A stretch of 64,000 bases of DNA, taken from an archaeon (GTDB lineage Archaea > Iainarchaeota > Iainarchaeia > CSSED10-239). This document shows positions 52,422 through 60,964 of this stretch, piece after piece. The position numbers and the translations under genes are program-made. The notes under the pieces were generated by a model. It was given only the letters and a program-made list of their open reading frames with translations, was not told where the DNA came from and ran no database searches. Where the stretch lies: positions 372,001 to 436,000 of the forward strand of contig JAKQTP010000138.1 in assembly GCA_029563035.1 (NCBI GenBank). Reading direction: 5' to 3'. Positions within the stretch are counted from its first letter, which is position 1. Each line of letters begins with the position of its first letter.

Positions 52422-52494
52422 TAGCCCGGAGGAGATTCGAACTCCTGTCGCAAGATCCAGAGTCTTGCATGCTTGGCCGCTACACTACCAGGCT
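52422..52494 (-). tRNA. tRNA-Gln (anticodon CTG)
   Basis: On the minus strand acceptor AGCCTGG pairs with CCGGGCT (one G-T). The anticodon arm is CAAGA-CTCTGGA-TCTTG with CTG at the anticodon. The T arm is AGGAG-TTCGAAT-CTCCT. The 73 nt include the discriminator A; no intron, no encoded CCA. TATA-like TTTATATTTAATTATATTAT lies directly upstream. It is the substrate of GatDE, encoded 3.6 kb away. Confidence 0.94.
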
Positions 52495-52522
52495 ATATAA
52501 TATAATTAAATATAAAACTTGT

Positions 52523-53119
52523 TTAAAACTTTGTCTTTTTGATAATTTCTAAAACTTCTTTCCAATCCTTTGCTTTTTTAACATCTTTTGGAAGCTTACC
52601 CTTTGACCATGGATAGCCGTCCTTATAATCAAAGACAATTGCTTTTACCCCATGCTTATAACAATCAAGAGCATAATCTATTCTGTCATCTATAATCATT
52701 GAAATTCCAAGTTCTTTACATATCTCTCCTTTTGTCTTCTTAAATTCCCCTTCTTTTCTATATTGCCCAAATATTATCTTTTTAAACATTTTTGGAAAAT
52801 GATAATTTAACCAAATTCTTGTGTGCTTTTTAACGTTCTTGGTTCTTGCAGTCACCATATAAAGATCAAAATCTTTTGCAAGTTTTTTGATGGCAAGAAC
52901 AGATCTTGGCATTGGCATAAATTTAGAAATGTCTTGTTTGTTTATTGTTTTTCTTATATACCTATAAAGTGCCAGCTCTTCATCATATGTAAAGTCCTTA
53001 ATAGATTGATAGCCCCTAAAGGCAGGAAAGCTTTTATCACTAAGTATTTCTTTAACAACAAGATCCACAGTAGGAACTAAAGTATCATCTAAGTCGATTG
53101 CAATTCTTATTTTTTTCAT
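52523..53119 (-). CDS. HAD-superfamily phosphatase (5'-nucleotidase-like)
   Basis: A 198-residue HAD enzyme. The nucleophile motif RIAIDLDDTLVPTVDLVV, the motif II Thr in LYMVTARTKNVKKHTRIW and the motif IV MIIDDRIDYALDCYKH are all present. The general layout matches the NT5C-type deoxyribonucleotidases, but substrate is not certain. It lies between tRNA-Gln and trpS; gap to trpS is nine bases, so they are likely co-transcribed. Confidence 0.85.
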   Translation of the reverse strand: MKKIRIAIDLDDTLVPTVDLVVKEILSDKSFPAFRGYQSIKDFTYDEELALYRYIRKTINKQDISKFMPMPRSVLAIKKLAKDFDLYMVTARTKNVKKHTRIWLNYHFPKMFKKIIFGQYRKEGEFKKTKGEICKELGISMIIDDRIDYALDCYKHGVKAIVFDYKDGYPWSKGKLPKDVKKAKDWKEVLEIIKKTKF

Positions 53120-53128
53120 GTATGGATT

Positions 53129-54265
53129 TCACTGCCACATAGTTTTTGCAAGCTTTCCACTATACTTGTATTTCTCTATAAGTGGAGAGTTTTTTATTTT
53201 TGTATCTTGGTGTTTCTTTAAGGTAACTGAGATTTTTTCAGATAAGTATTTCTTGCATTCTCCGCAAAGTATCTTTCCTGCTTTACAGTCTTTCTTCCTT
53301 TGTTCAAGCTTTTGGTCATCTTCTTCAAATAATATCTCTAACCAAGAATAAACAACACACACATCTGTGTTTCCGCCTTTTTTTCTTTGTTCTTCAATTG
53401 TAGGCTGTCCGCCAGAGAAAGCATATTTATTTATTTTCTTTTCAATAGTCTTAAAATCATCATCCAAAAATATTGCAGTTTCTCCAATTGAGCTTGACAT
53501 CTTCCCGTCTATTCCTTGCAATGGTGGCAAAAGCTTGTTATGCACAGCTACAACTTTCTTATATCCTAGCTTTTCAGCAATATCTCTTTGTATTCTCCAA
53601 TAAGGGTCCTGATCAATTCCTGCAGGTATCAAGCAATGTTTTTTTTCAAAAGTTGTTGGAACAATCTGAACTGCTGGATAAAAAAATTGTCCAAGGTTAT
53701 TATCATTATTAAATCCAAACACCGCTTTAGCTGTAGAAAAAGTTATTTTTTTTGCAAACTTCAAAGCTACAGGATATAGTTTTTGAATATACTCAATATC
53801 TGAAAAGAAAAAAGTCTTATCAGGATTAAGACCAACAGCAGATATTTCTTTGAAATTTTCTTTGGAGTTCTTTTCCATTTCTTCAAAGTTCAACTTGTCT
53901 TTAAACAAAAACTTCTCATCATCTGACATCGCTATATAAACATTACAATCAAATTCGTCCTGAAACCATTTAGAGATAATAAAAGGAATAAGGTGTCCAA
54001 TATGCATTCTTCCTGATGGGCCTCTACCAGTATAGATAAAGAAATTTTGCTTGTCTATTTCTTCTAATATCTTATCAAAATCTCTATGTGAATAAATAAA
54101 TCCTCTTCTAAAGAAAGGATGTAGTTTCTTGGATTTGGTTTTTAATCTTAATTTTTCAAGTATCTGCTTATTTATCTCACTTGTTCCAAATTGTTTTATT
54201 AATTTCTGATAATCAACCTTTCCTTCAATTTCCCAAGGTGTTACTTTAAATTCTTCTTCTGACAT
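53129..54265 (-). CDS. trpS: Tryptophanyl-tRNA synthetase
   Basis: About 378 residues from the ATG at 54265; the frame is open to 54295, but the extra residues (IFIIKVKHN) are unlike the family. Class I synthetase: GRGPSGRMHIGHLIPFIISK carries the HIGH motif, and QGIDGKMSSSIGETAIFLDD carries KMSKS as KMSSS. Archaeal-type insert and Cys-rich C-terminus (KILCGECKKYL) are seen. It charges tRNA-Trp, encoded at 21377-21545. Confidence 0.95.
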   Translation of the reverse strand: MSEEEFKVTPWEIEGKVDYQKLIKQFGTSEINKQILEKLRLKTKSKKLHPFFRRGFIYSHRDFDKILEEIDKQNFFIYTGRGPSGRMHIGHLIPFIISKWFQDEFDCNVYIAMSDDEKFLFKDKLNFEEMEKNSKENFKEISAVGLNPDKTFFFSDIEYIQKLYPVALKFAKKITFSTAKAVFGFNNDNNLGQFFYPAVQIVPTTFEKKHCLIPAGIDQDPYWRIQRDIAEKLGYKKVVAVHNKLLPPLQGIDGKMSSSIGETAIFLDDDFKTIEKKINKYAFSGGQPTIEEQRKKGGNTDVCVVYSWLEILFEEDDQKLEQRKKDCKAGKILCGECKKYLSEKISVTLKKHQDTKIKNSPLIEKYKYSGKLAKTMWQ

Positions 54266-54329
54266 GTTATGTTTCACTTTTATTATAAATATCATATAAT
54301 AGAAACATATTAAAAGCTATTATGTGAGG

Positions 54330-55820
54330 TTATTTGCAAAGCCCATATTGTTTAAGAGTATTGTATATCTTCTCTGTGCTCTTAAGGTAGTTGTCCTTGC
54401 TAAACTCTTTTTTGTCCTTAAACAGAAGACGAAGCTTGTTTGCAATTTCTCTAAGCATGAAGATTCCTTTAGAGAACACAAAGAAAAAGAAAACATCTTT
54501 TGGCACTTCTTCCAGTTTTTGGTTTTTCCCCAAGATATATCCTTTTTGTGAACAGGAGTACATGTAAAAAAGATTGTTATTTCTTGGCAGTGCACTTATA
54601 TAATGTGATTTCTGTTCTTTTTTAGAATCAACATAATCGATAAACATTTCTTTTTCTAAAAGCGATATAAAATTATAAACGATTTTTTCAATATTTTCTT
54701 TTTTGGTTTCTGGGTGTAATCTATTTAGATAATCAATAATTTCTTCTTTTGTGAAAAAACCATCAAGGAAATGTATGATGTCAATATAAAATTCCAAATA
54801 TTTCTTTTCTGTTTTGAAAATAAAAGAAATAATTTGTTCAAATGTTGTTTTGTCTTTTATTTTTGGTATTTCTATTAGCCTCTTTTTAAGTTCTTCTTTT
54901 TTTTCAAGAGCATTAAGTAAAGCCAACACCCCGAAATTAATAAATTCTGTTTTTGTTTCTATTTTTCTTGTTGTTTGCTTAATAGTATATTTTATTTTTT
55001 CTAAATCTAAGGTGTTTAGAAAATCAATCAGTTCAATATTTTTTATTTCTGAGATTTCAGGGATAATCGTTAGCTCAATTTTACAAAAAGAAGAGATGTT
55101 TTTTAGTTTCTCTAAATGTTCTGAAAAACAATCAAAAGATTTGTTGTTTATCTTTAATTTCAAATATAGTTTTTCAAGCCCATTTTCTGATAATAATCTT
55201 GCATCTTGGCAATTAAGTTTTTCAAAATCGCAAGTAAGATAATAATTTAGATCAAAATAGTCTTTTTTTAATTTTAATATTTCTTTTAAAGAATGAGATC
55301 TAAAGTTAAAAAACCAGAAGTCATAAATTTCTTGGTTTAATATTTTGTAAACATCTTTTAAATTCGCTAAATCCTGTATGACAAAAAGCTTTTGTTCATT
55401 TCTTACAGCATATTTTCTAATTTCCTTTATCTTTTCTAAATTCTTTTCTTCAAAATTTCCTTCTTTGTTGTTTTTCAATTCTTCAATTTTAATTTCAGGA
55501 TATAGTGTTTTGATTTTTTCAATAATGTTTTGCAGATTTTGATTGTATTTTTCAAATTGTTGTTCTTGCAAGAAATCAAAAACAATTTTTTTAGGCTTTT
55601 GTTTCATTATCAATTCCAGACAAGAATCAAGTGTTTTTGGTTTTTTAGAATGCATTATCTCAAAATCAAGGAACAAGAAAGAAAAAGACTTAAGAGAAAA
55701 CGGAAAATATGGCATAAGCAGAAGGGGTTTTGGTAGGTCGTTGTTAGGTTCTTTGTCAATATTCTCATCTTCCGTAGCGATTAACGGAAAGTAGGGGGGA
55801 ATTACAAGGATTGTTTTCAT
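54330..55820 (-). CDS. Possible degenerate B12-binding/radical-SAM-like protein
   Basis: A 496-residue protein. It opens MKTILVIPPYFPLIATED, as B12-binding radical SAM proteins often do, and residues 150-300 look like a partial TIM barrel (ENGLEKLYLKLKI, IELTIIPEISEI). But no CxxxCxxC iron-sulfur motif is present. The end (VFFFFVFSKGIFMLREIANK and on) resembles a PqqD-like or winged-helix domain. It may be a degenerate member; the match is by eye only. Divergent from the Lrp regulator across an operator. Confidence 0.35.
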   Translation of the reverse strand: MKTILVIPPYFPLIATEDENIDKEPNNDLPKPLLLMPYFPFSLKSFSFLFLDFEIMHSKKPKTLDSCLELIMKQKPKKIVFDFLQEQQFEKYNQNLQNIIEKIKTLYPEIKIEELKNNKEGNFEEKNLEKIKEIRKYAVRNEQKLFVIQDLANLKDVYKILNQEIYDFWFFNFRSHSLKEILKLKKDYFDLNYYLTCDFEKLNCQDARLLSENGLEKLYLKLKINNKSFDCFSEHLEKLKNISSFCKIELTIIPEISEIKNIELIDFLNTLDLEKIKYTIKQTTRKIETKTEFINFGVLALLNALEKKEELKKRLIEIPKIKDKTTFEQIISFIFKTEKKYLEFYIDIIHFLDGFFTKEEIIDYLNRLHPETKKENIEKIVYNFISLLEKEMFIDYVDSKKEQKSHYISALPRNNNLFYMYSCSQKGYILGKNQKLEEVPKDVFFFFVFSKGIFMLREIANKLRLLFKDKKEFSKDNYLKSTEKIYNTLKQYGLCK

Positions 55821-55880
55821 ATTTGAAAACTTTTGGCTTGAATTAAATATTTTGTGAATTTGAAGCTTTATATATCTTTC

Positions 55881-55897
55881 TCACAAAATTTTTGTGA
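55881..55897. promoter_or_regulatory. Palindrome TCACAAAATTTTTGTGA, likely Lrp operator
   Basis: Eight-bp arms TCACAAAA/TTTTGTGA around a central T, directly upstream of TATA-like AATATTTATATGC for the Lrp gene at 55938. A half-site TTTTGTGAA lies at 55850-55858. Position between divergent genes suggests autoregulation and perhaps control of 54330-55820. Confidence 0.45.
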
Positions 55898-55937
55898 AAT
55901 CGCAATATTTATATGCATTTTTCTCATAAATACAAAT

Positions 55938-56969
55938 ATGCAGGAAATAGACAAATTTGATATGCGCTTTTTACTGGAATTGGAGAAAGATTCAAGGCAA
56001 CCGATCTCTAATATCGCAAAGCTTCTTAAAACCTCCCAGCAGGTCTTAAGCTATCGTCTAATCAATCTAGAAAAACGCCAAATTATTCTAGGCTATTACA
56101 CAGTTATTAATTTTGTAAAATTAGGCTATACCAGTTACAGAACAATGATAAGATTAACAAATATTTCTCCAGAGGTTCAAGCACAGTTAATTTCTTTTAT
56201 AAAAGAAGACAACAATGTTTCTTATCTTGCAGAATGCACAGGTCATTGGGATATAATAGTTGATTATCTTGCAAGTAATGTTGTTCAATATTATTCTTTT
56301 ATAAAATCTATAAAAGAAGAGTTTCCAGAAAATATAGGAAGCTTAGATGTTTTAACAACTCTTGAAAACATATATTTCGGTAGGGACTATTTTGCAAAAA
56401 AATACAGAGAGATAAATAAGAAATCATTTATTGACACAGATTATCTAGCAACCGAAAAACTAGACAACTTAGATTTAAAGATTCTTTTTGCAATCTCCAA
56501 AAATGCCAGAGTTGGGGCAATGGAGCTTGCAGGAAAAGTTAAAACATCTCCTAACACAGTAATCTACAGAATAAAAAGTATGCAAGATAGAAACATAATT
56601 TGTGGCTTTAAGCCTCATCTTAATATTAAAAAGACAGGGAGATTTGCTTATAAGTCTTTAATTAAGTTCAATAACATTAAAGAACAAGAAGAAGAGCAGT
56701 TGATTATTTTCCTTCAGAACAACCTGTGTGTCTTTGATATTACAAAAGTTATTGGCTATTGGGATTTTGAAATTGACTTTGAGGTTAAAAACTCAGAAGA
56801 GATGATATATTTTACAAGAACAGTAAGAGAAAAGTTTAAAGATCTAATCAAAGAATTTGAAACAACCCCTATCCACAAAGAGCATCTGTTCAATTACTTT
56901 CCTGGAGATCTTCTACTTCCTGAAAATAAAAGCAAAAAATCATCTGATATCAAAAAGATATCAAAATGA
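55938..56969 (+). CDS. Tandem Lrp/AsnC-type regulator
   Basis: About 343 residues from the ATG at 55938; the frame is open to 55854, but TATA-like sequence at about 55904 makes a leaderless start at 55938 likely. Two full copies of the Lrp design: helix-turn-helix 1 (DMRFLLELEKDSRQPISNIA), RAM-like domain, helix-turn-helix 2 (LDLKILFAISKNARVGAMEL), second domain. A double Lrp would look like a built-in dimer. Its 3' end holds part of a GATATC operator array for the next locus. Confidence 0.88.
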   Translation: MQEIDKFDMRFLLELEKDSRQPISNIAKLLKTSQQVLSYRLINLEKRQIILGYYTVINFVKLGYTSYRTMIRLTNISPEVQAQLISFIKEDNNVSYLAECTGHWDIIVDYLASNVVQYYSFIKSIKEEFPENIGSLDVLTTLENIYFGRDYFAKKYREINKKSFIDTDYLATEKLDNLDLKILFAISKNARVGAMELAGKVKTSPNTVIYRIKSMQDRNIICGFKPHLNIKKTGRFAYKSLIKFNNIKEQEEEQLIIFLQNNLCVFDITKVIGYWDFEIDFEVKNSEEMIYFTRTVREKFKDLIKEFETTPIHKEHLFNYFPGDLLLPENKSKKSSDIKKISK

Positions 56970-56973
56970 TATC
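56946..56973. promoter_or_regulatory. Three GATATC palindromes at 11-bp spacing
   Basis: GATATC at 56946-56951, 56957-56962 and 56968-56973, each exactly 11 bases apart, so on one face of the helix. The first two lie within the 3' end of the Lrp gene, and TATA-like CAATTTAAATTTG follows at 56973-56985. Cooperative binding to phased sites is typical of ribbon-helix-helix repressors, and an RHH gene starts at 57015. Confidence 0.5.
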
Positions 56974-57014
56974 AATTTAAATTTGCTTTGTTTCTAAGAT
57001 ATTTGTGATTATTT

Positions 57015-57295
57015 ATGGCTAAGGAAAAAGAAATAGAGTTTATGGTAAGACTAAAAGGCAAACAAGCAAAATACCTTTCTGATTTTGTAGATAAAGGTTA
57101 TTATGCTACAAAAAGCGAAGTTGTTAGAGCTGGCATCTTGGAACTTGCCCACAAGCATAAAGTTGATAAAAAAAATTAGAAATGGAACTTTTAGGAAAAG
57201 CCATAGAAAGGGATATGGAAAAAATCAAACAAGGTAAATCAAAATTACATTCTGAGAAGGATTTTCAAAAAATTTTTTCATATTTAAAGAAGTGA
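57015..57295 (+). pseudogene. RHH antitoxin gene split by a frameshift in an A8 run
   Basis: 57015-57179 encodes a 54-residue ribbon-helix-helix protein (IEFMVRLKGKQAKYLSDFVD, then YYATKSEVVRAGILELAHKH) ending at TAG 57177. A second frame 57182-57295 gives a 37-residue helical tail (ELLGKAIERDMEKIKQGKSK). Adding one A to the A8 run at 57168-57175 joins them into a normal antitoxin of about 92 residues through KKKLEMELLGKA. So the locus is either a real frameshift, a sequencing error or a slippery site. The 54-residue RHH part alone could still bind DNA. Confidence 0.7.
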
Positions 57296-57301
57296 GTAGC
57301 A

Positions 57302-57571
57302 TTGGTATATAAAATACAATATGATGATATGTTCTTTTAAAGTTTAAAGAAATTACCCCTAGAATTACAAAAATTATTTTACAAAAAAATAGAAAAAATA
57401 AAAAGAGAAGAATTATCAAGAAAACACATGCATTATGGTTGTCCGTATTTTGTAGAAAAAGTAACTGCTTCTGCGAGATTAACTTATAAAATAAATGGAG
57501 ACGTATTAATATTCAATCGTTGTTTTGCAAATCATAAAGAATATGATATGTGGTTAAAAAACAAAGTTTGA
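57302..57571 (+). pseudogene. RelE-type toxin with in-frame stop
   Basis: From TTG 57302 (6 bases after the antitoxin tail) the frame reads LVYKIQYDDMFF, then TAA at 57338-57340, then continues without a shift as SLKKLPLELQKLFYKKIEKI through HMHYGCPYFVEK, ARLTYKINGDVLIFNRCF and NHKEYDMWLKNKV to TGA 57569-57571. The pattern is a RelE/YoeB-type toxin, about 89 residues in all. The stop falls where relatives have a Lys before SLKKLP, as if AAA became TAA. Likely inactivated. Confidence 0.75.
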
Positions 57572-57607
57572 TTTAGTTTTATAAACCAAGTAAAGTGAAC
57601 AAAAAAA

Positions 57608-59497
57608 CTAATTTTCAAAAAAGCTTTCTATTTCTTTTTTAGGGTCTTTACTTATAACAAACTGCGTGTCTTTAGAAAAGCATCTTCTATAGTTTTCCCA
57701 ATGGAAGCGAGAGTCAATAAAAACAACAACGCCTTTGTCATTGTCTGTTCTTATGACTCTTCCAGCACTCTGTATGACTTTTTGTATAGCTGGTTGTATG
57801 TATGCATAGTTCCAGCCATTCCTAAATTTAATCTCATAATAGTCAATCTTTGCTTTAGTTTCTAATTCCATCTTTGCCAAAGGTATCCCAACAATAACTG
57901 CACCAATCAAAAGCTCTCCTGGCAGGTCAATTCCTTCAGAAGCTTTTCCCCCCATGACCGCCATCAGTATACTTCCAAACTTCTTTGAGTGTTTCTTAAA
58001 CCCCTGAATCATTTCTTCAAAATCAGAGCTATCCATTCTTTCTTCTTGAACAATAATTGGTTTATTTATGTTTCTCATCAACCGATATATGTCACCCAAT
58101 ACTTCAAAGCTTGGAAAGAACACCACGCAGTTTCCTGGTATAGCATTTACACATTTTTCTACATGCCTTGCAATCTTTTTATATTCTTCTTCTGTTCTTT
58201 GTGTAAATTTTGTAGAAACATCATTAATAAGGAGGTTAAGTCTTTTTTCTTTATCAAATGGCGAAGGGTATTCTTTAGTTATTGTCCCTTCTTTTAAGCC
58301 TAAAATGTCTGCATACATTGCAAGTGGTGTTAATGTTGCTGACATCAAGACAGAAGAATAGCAGTTTTCAAATATTTTTTTTGTTAATGGCGAAACATCA
58401 AGTGCATTATACTTGACACTAATTGCGTTTTTTTCTTTTCTAATAAATCTTATATGTGCATCTTTTTCTTTTATCCATTCTTCTAGGAACAGCCCTACAG
58501 AGATAAGAGCAGAGCTACTTTCTTTTAGCTCTTCAATATACTTAAGTCCTGATTCCTCAAGTTCTTCGATAACTGAAATAACATCTTCTTTAATCTCTTT
58601 TATCAAAAATTCATCTTTTCCTATTTTTTCTTCTTTTATTTTTTTAAGCTTTTCTTCAGCTATTTTCTCAACATGATCAAGTTGCTTATCTAACAAGTTT
58701 TTTAGTTTATTATTCTTTATTTCTTTTGCTTCCTTGATTGCTCTATGAAGCATGTTTGTGTTTAGTGATTTTGAAAGCAGTTTCAAAAGTCTGTCTTCAA
58801 GGTTATGCGCCTCATCGATAACAACAATACAATCTTCTAAGTTTATGCCAATTTCAGAAAGTGTAGATTCCATGACCTTAGAAGAAAAGACATGATAATA
58901 ATCTGCAATAATTACTCTGCAACTTTTAGCAAATAACTTTGCAAGTTCATAAGCACAAACTGGTTGTCTATCTCCTGCAACGCTTTTTAGTTCTTTTGCC
59001 ATATTTTTAATCTCTAAATGTGTCAAAACTTCTTTTTCTGATAGTTTTTTTTCAAGAAGGTAAGAAAGAAGGTCTCTTTGTCCTTTGTTACTTGGCCTAA
59101 TATTCTCAAAAAAAGGGCATTGTTTTTTCTTGCAAGCCATCTTGCAGATTTCATAAAAGTTAGAGTCTGTTTTTGAGATTACAGGATCAATACACATGTT
59201 TTTCTTTCCAACAAAATCAACAGCTTTTATCTTTAGATTATATTTGTCATTTAGGTCATCAATAACTTCAATAGCAATTTTGTGTTGAGAAATTTTAGGT
59301 GTTAAGAAAAGAACCTTTAGGTCTTTTTTCAAGGCAAAAGTTATTGCTGCCGAAAGAGCAGAGTCTGTTTTTCCTGTTCCTGTTGGTGCATGCACTAAGA
59401 TGTTCTTGCCTAAAGAAACAGATTGATAAATATCTTTAATAATTTCTTTTTGTCCTTTCCTGAAAGAATCATGTCTAAAATATATAAGCTCTGTCAT
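57608..59497 (-). CDS. XPD/DinG-type iron-sulfur DNA helicase
   Basis: A 629-residue superfamily 2 helicase. Walker A is LVHAPTGTGKTDSALSAAIT, the DEAH box is CIVVIDEAHNLEDRLL, and further motifs IPGNCVVFFPSFEVLGDIYR and QKVIQSAGRVIRTDNDKG are present. Four Cys around residues 104-150 (NMCIDPV, YEICKMACKKKQCPFF) fit the 4Fe-4S cluster of XPD/Rad3 helicases. It unwinds DNA 5' to 3' in repair. It ends at 57608, convergent with the decayed toxin-antitoxin locus. Confidence 0.9.
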   Translation of the reverse strand: MTELIYFRHDSFRKGQKEIIKDIYQSVSLGKNILVHAPTGTGKTDSALSAAITFALKKDLKVLFLTPKISQHKIAIEVIDDLNDKYNLKIKAVDFVGKKNMCIDPVISKTDSNFYEICKMACKKKQCPFFENIRPSNKGQRDLLSYLLEKKLSEKEVLTHLEIKNMAKELKSVAGDRQPVCAYELAKLFAKSCRVIIADYYHVFSSKVMESTLSEIGINLEDCIVVIDEAHNLEDRLLKLLSKSLNTNMLHRAIKEAKEIKNNKLKNLLDKQLDHVEKIAEEKLKKIKEEKIGKDEFLIKEIKEDVISVIEELEESGLKYIEELKESSSALISVGLFLEEWIKEKDAHIRFIRKEKNAISVKYNALDVSPLTKKIFENCYSSVLMSATLTPLAMYADILGLKEGTITKEYPSPFDKEKRLNLLINDVSTKFTQRTEEEYKKIARHVEKCVNAIPGNCVVFFPSFEVLGDIYRLMRNINKPIIVQEERMDSSDFEEMIQGFKKHSKKFGSILMAVMGGKASEGIDLPGELLIGAVIVGIPLAKMELETKAKIDYYEIKFRNGWNYAYIQPAIQKVIQSAGRVIRTDNDKGVVVFIDSRFHWENYRRCFSKDTQFVISKDPKKEIESFFEN

Positions 59498-59569
59498 TTA
59501 TATTTAATCCGTTATTTTAATCTTTGATTATTTGTTCTTCTTTTTTCTCTTTTATAATACTAGTACCAA

Positions 59570-59612
59570 AAACACTATTTAAGTGTTTCGGGAGTAGCTG
59601 TCCAATGCAAAA
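59570..59612 (+). repeat. Hairpin plus motif copy C: GGGAGTAGCTGTCCAATGCAAAA
   Basis: A perfect hairpin AAACACT-ATTTA-AGTGTTT (59570-59588) runs straight into CGGGAGTAGCTGTCCAATGCAAAA. The 3' half shares GTGTTT-CGGG and GTAG.TGTCCA.TGCAAA with copy A at 20650. TATA-like AAATAAATATAAATTG follows. It lies between divergent genes. Confidence 0.55.
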
Positions 59613-59729
59613 CAAAATAAATATAAATTGCTTTAATTCTAAAAGAAAATGTATCTGCGGGAAATGTTAAAAAAAATGTTGTTAATTTCTGTGATAAACC
59701 TTTAAAAATGCTTATGTTCTATTTTCTAT

Positions 59730-60107
59730 ATGTACAAAAGCACAGATATGAAATTAGTATATCCCGCATATTCAAAATTAAATTTTTATTTTAGGCAACA
59801 TATTTCAAAGTTTGTTTTAGAAAAGGGTTTTGTTCCATTGAACCCATTTATGATTTTTGATTATTTTCTGTCTGATACAGTAGATAGAGATTTAGTAAGA
59901 AATGCAAACAATTCAATGGTAAAAAAGGCAGATGAGCTTTGGGTGTTTGGGCAAGTAAGTGATGGTGTTTTTGCAGAGATAAAACTTGCAAAACAATATG
60001 GAAAGCCAATAAGATATTTTGATATAATAAAATCAAAAGACATAATAGAAATAGCAAAAGACAAAGTAATCTTTGAAGATATTTCTGCTTCTGTTGAAGA
60101 ATTATAA
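59730..60107 (+). CDS. Nucleoside 2-deoxyribosyltransferase-like protein
   Basis: A 125-residue protein. LVYPAYSKLNFYFRQHISK opens and the C-terminal ADELWVFGQVSDGVFAEIKL and AKQYGKPIRYFDI match the short nucleoside-deoxyribosyltransferase / DUF4406-like fold often seen in archaea and phages. The nucleotide-binding function is inferred. Motif C lies about 120 bases upstream of its ATG. The next gene follows after 32 bases. Confidence 0.6.
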   Translation: MYKSTDMKLVYPAYSKLNFYFRQHISKFVLEKGFVPLNPFMIFDYFLSDTVDRDLVRNANNSMVKKADELWVFGQVSDGVFAEIKLAKQYGKPIRYFDIIKSKDIIEIAKDKVIFEDISASVEEL

Positions 60108-60139
60108 ACCTTTTTAAATTCTTTTGTTCTCTCTTTTGT

Positions 60140-60964
60140 ATGACTATACAGTTAAAACAGTTTAAACCAGGAAATGGTGCAATCTATTATTTCTCAGGAA
60201 CTGGCAACACGGCCTTTGTTGCAGGAGAGTTTCAAGAGAACTACAAAAAAGCAAATGTCTCTGTTGATCTTTTTAAAATAGAGGACATAGATGTAGTTTC
60301 AAGCCAAAGCAAATATGATTTTCTAATGATTGGCTTTCCAGTCTATGCTTGTTATCCTCCAGACCTTGTTGTTGATTTTGTAAAAAAGCTACCAGAAGTA
60401 AAAGATAAGCCTGTTATTCTTTTTGCAACAGCTGGCCTAACAACAGGCATAAGCTTTAATGTTCTTGAAAAGATCCTTAAGAAGAAAAAATACAATGTTA
60501 TTTCTAATTTTGCATACATTATGCCAGACAATGTTTATTTTGTGTTTAGAAAAGACACTGACAAAGATGAGCAAATAGAGTTATCTATAAGTAACACAAT
60601 AGAAAAGATAAAGCAAGATTTTAAGGTCCTTATTTCAGGCAAATCTAAATTTAAAAAAGCAAATTTTTTTTGGTCTTTATTTGCACCAATATCTAAGTTT
60701 TTCTTTTTCAAAATCATGCAACCACAAAAAAACCGTTTTGTGTGGAATAGAGATGCCTGCAACTATTGTGGGCTTTGTCAAAAAATATGCCCGACAAAAA
60801 ACATAACAATCAAAAAAGAAAAAAGCAAATTAACTTTTAAAAACAACTGTGTGTTCTGTACAAGATGCTATAATTTCTGCCCACAAAAAGCAATACATAA
60901 CAAGTCCATAAACAGAACAGAAAAATACAGAAGATATACAAGATTAAAAAAAGAAATAATTTGA
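60140..60964 (+). CDS. Flavodoxin-like protein with two 4Fe-4S clusters (EFR1 type)
   Basis: A 274-residue electron-transfer protein. The N-terminal YYFSGTGNTAFVAGEF is the flavodoxin FMN site. Two ferredoxin motifs near the C-terminus, CNYCGLCQKICPTKN and CVFCTRCYNFCPQKA, each supply a CxxCxxCxxxC set, for two 4Fe-4S clusters. This is the EFR1-type family layout. It may move electrons for redox chemistry; the partner is unknown. The phosphoribosyltransferase gene overlaps its stop by one base. Confidence 0.85.
   Translation: MTIQLKQFKPGNGAIYYFSGTGNTAFVAGEFQENYKKANVSVDLFKIEDIDVVSSQSKYDFLMIGFPVYACYPPDLVVDFVKKLPEVKDKPVILFATAGLTTGISFNVLEKILKKKKYNVISNFAYIMPDNVYFVFRKDTDKDEQIELSISNTIEKIKQDFKVLISGKSKFKKANFFWSLFAPISKFFFFKIMQPQKNRFVWNRDACNYCGLCQKICPTKNITIKKEKSKLTFKNNCVFCTRCYNFCPQKAIHNKSINRTEKYRRYTRLKKEII

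Noticed and set aside
57338..57340. In-frame TAA of the toxin read as a recoded amino acid or readthrough
   Set aside because: No context signal for recoding is visible, and the antitoxin is also damaged, so inactivation is the simpler view.
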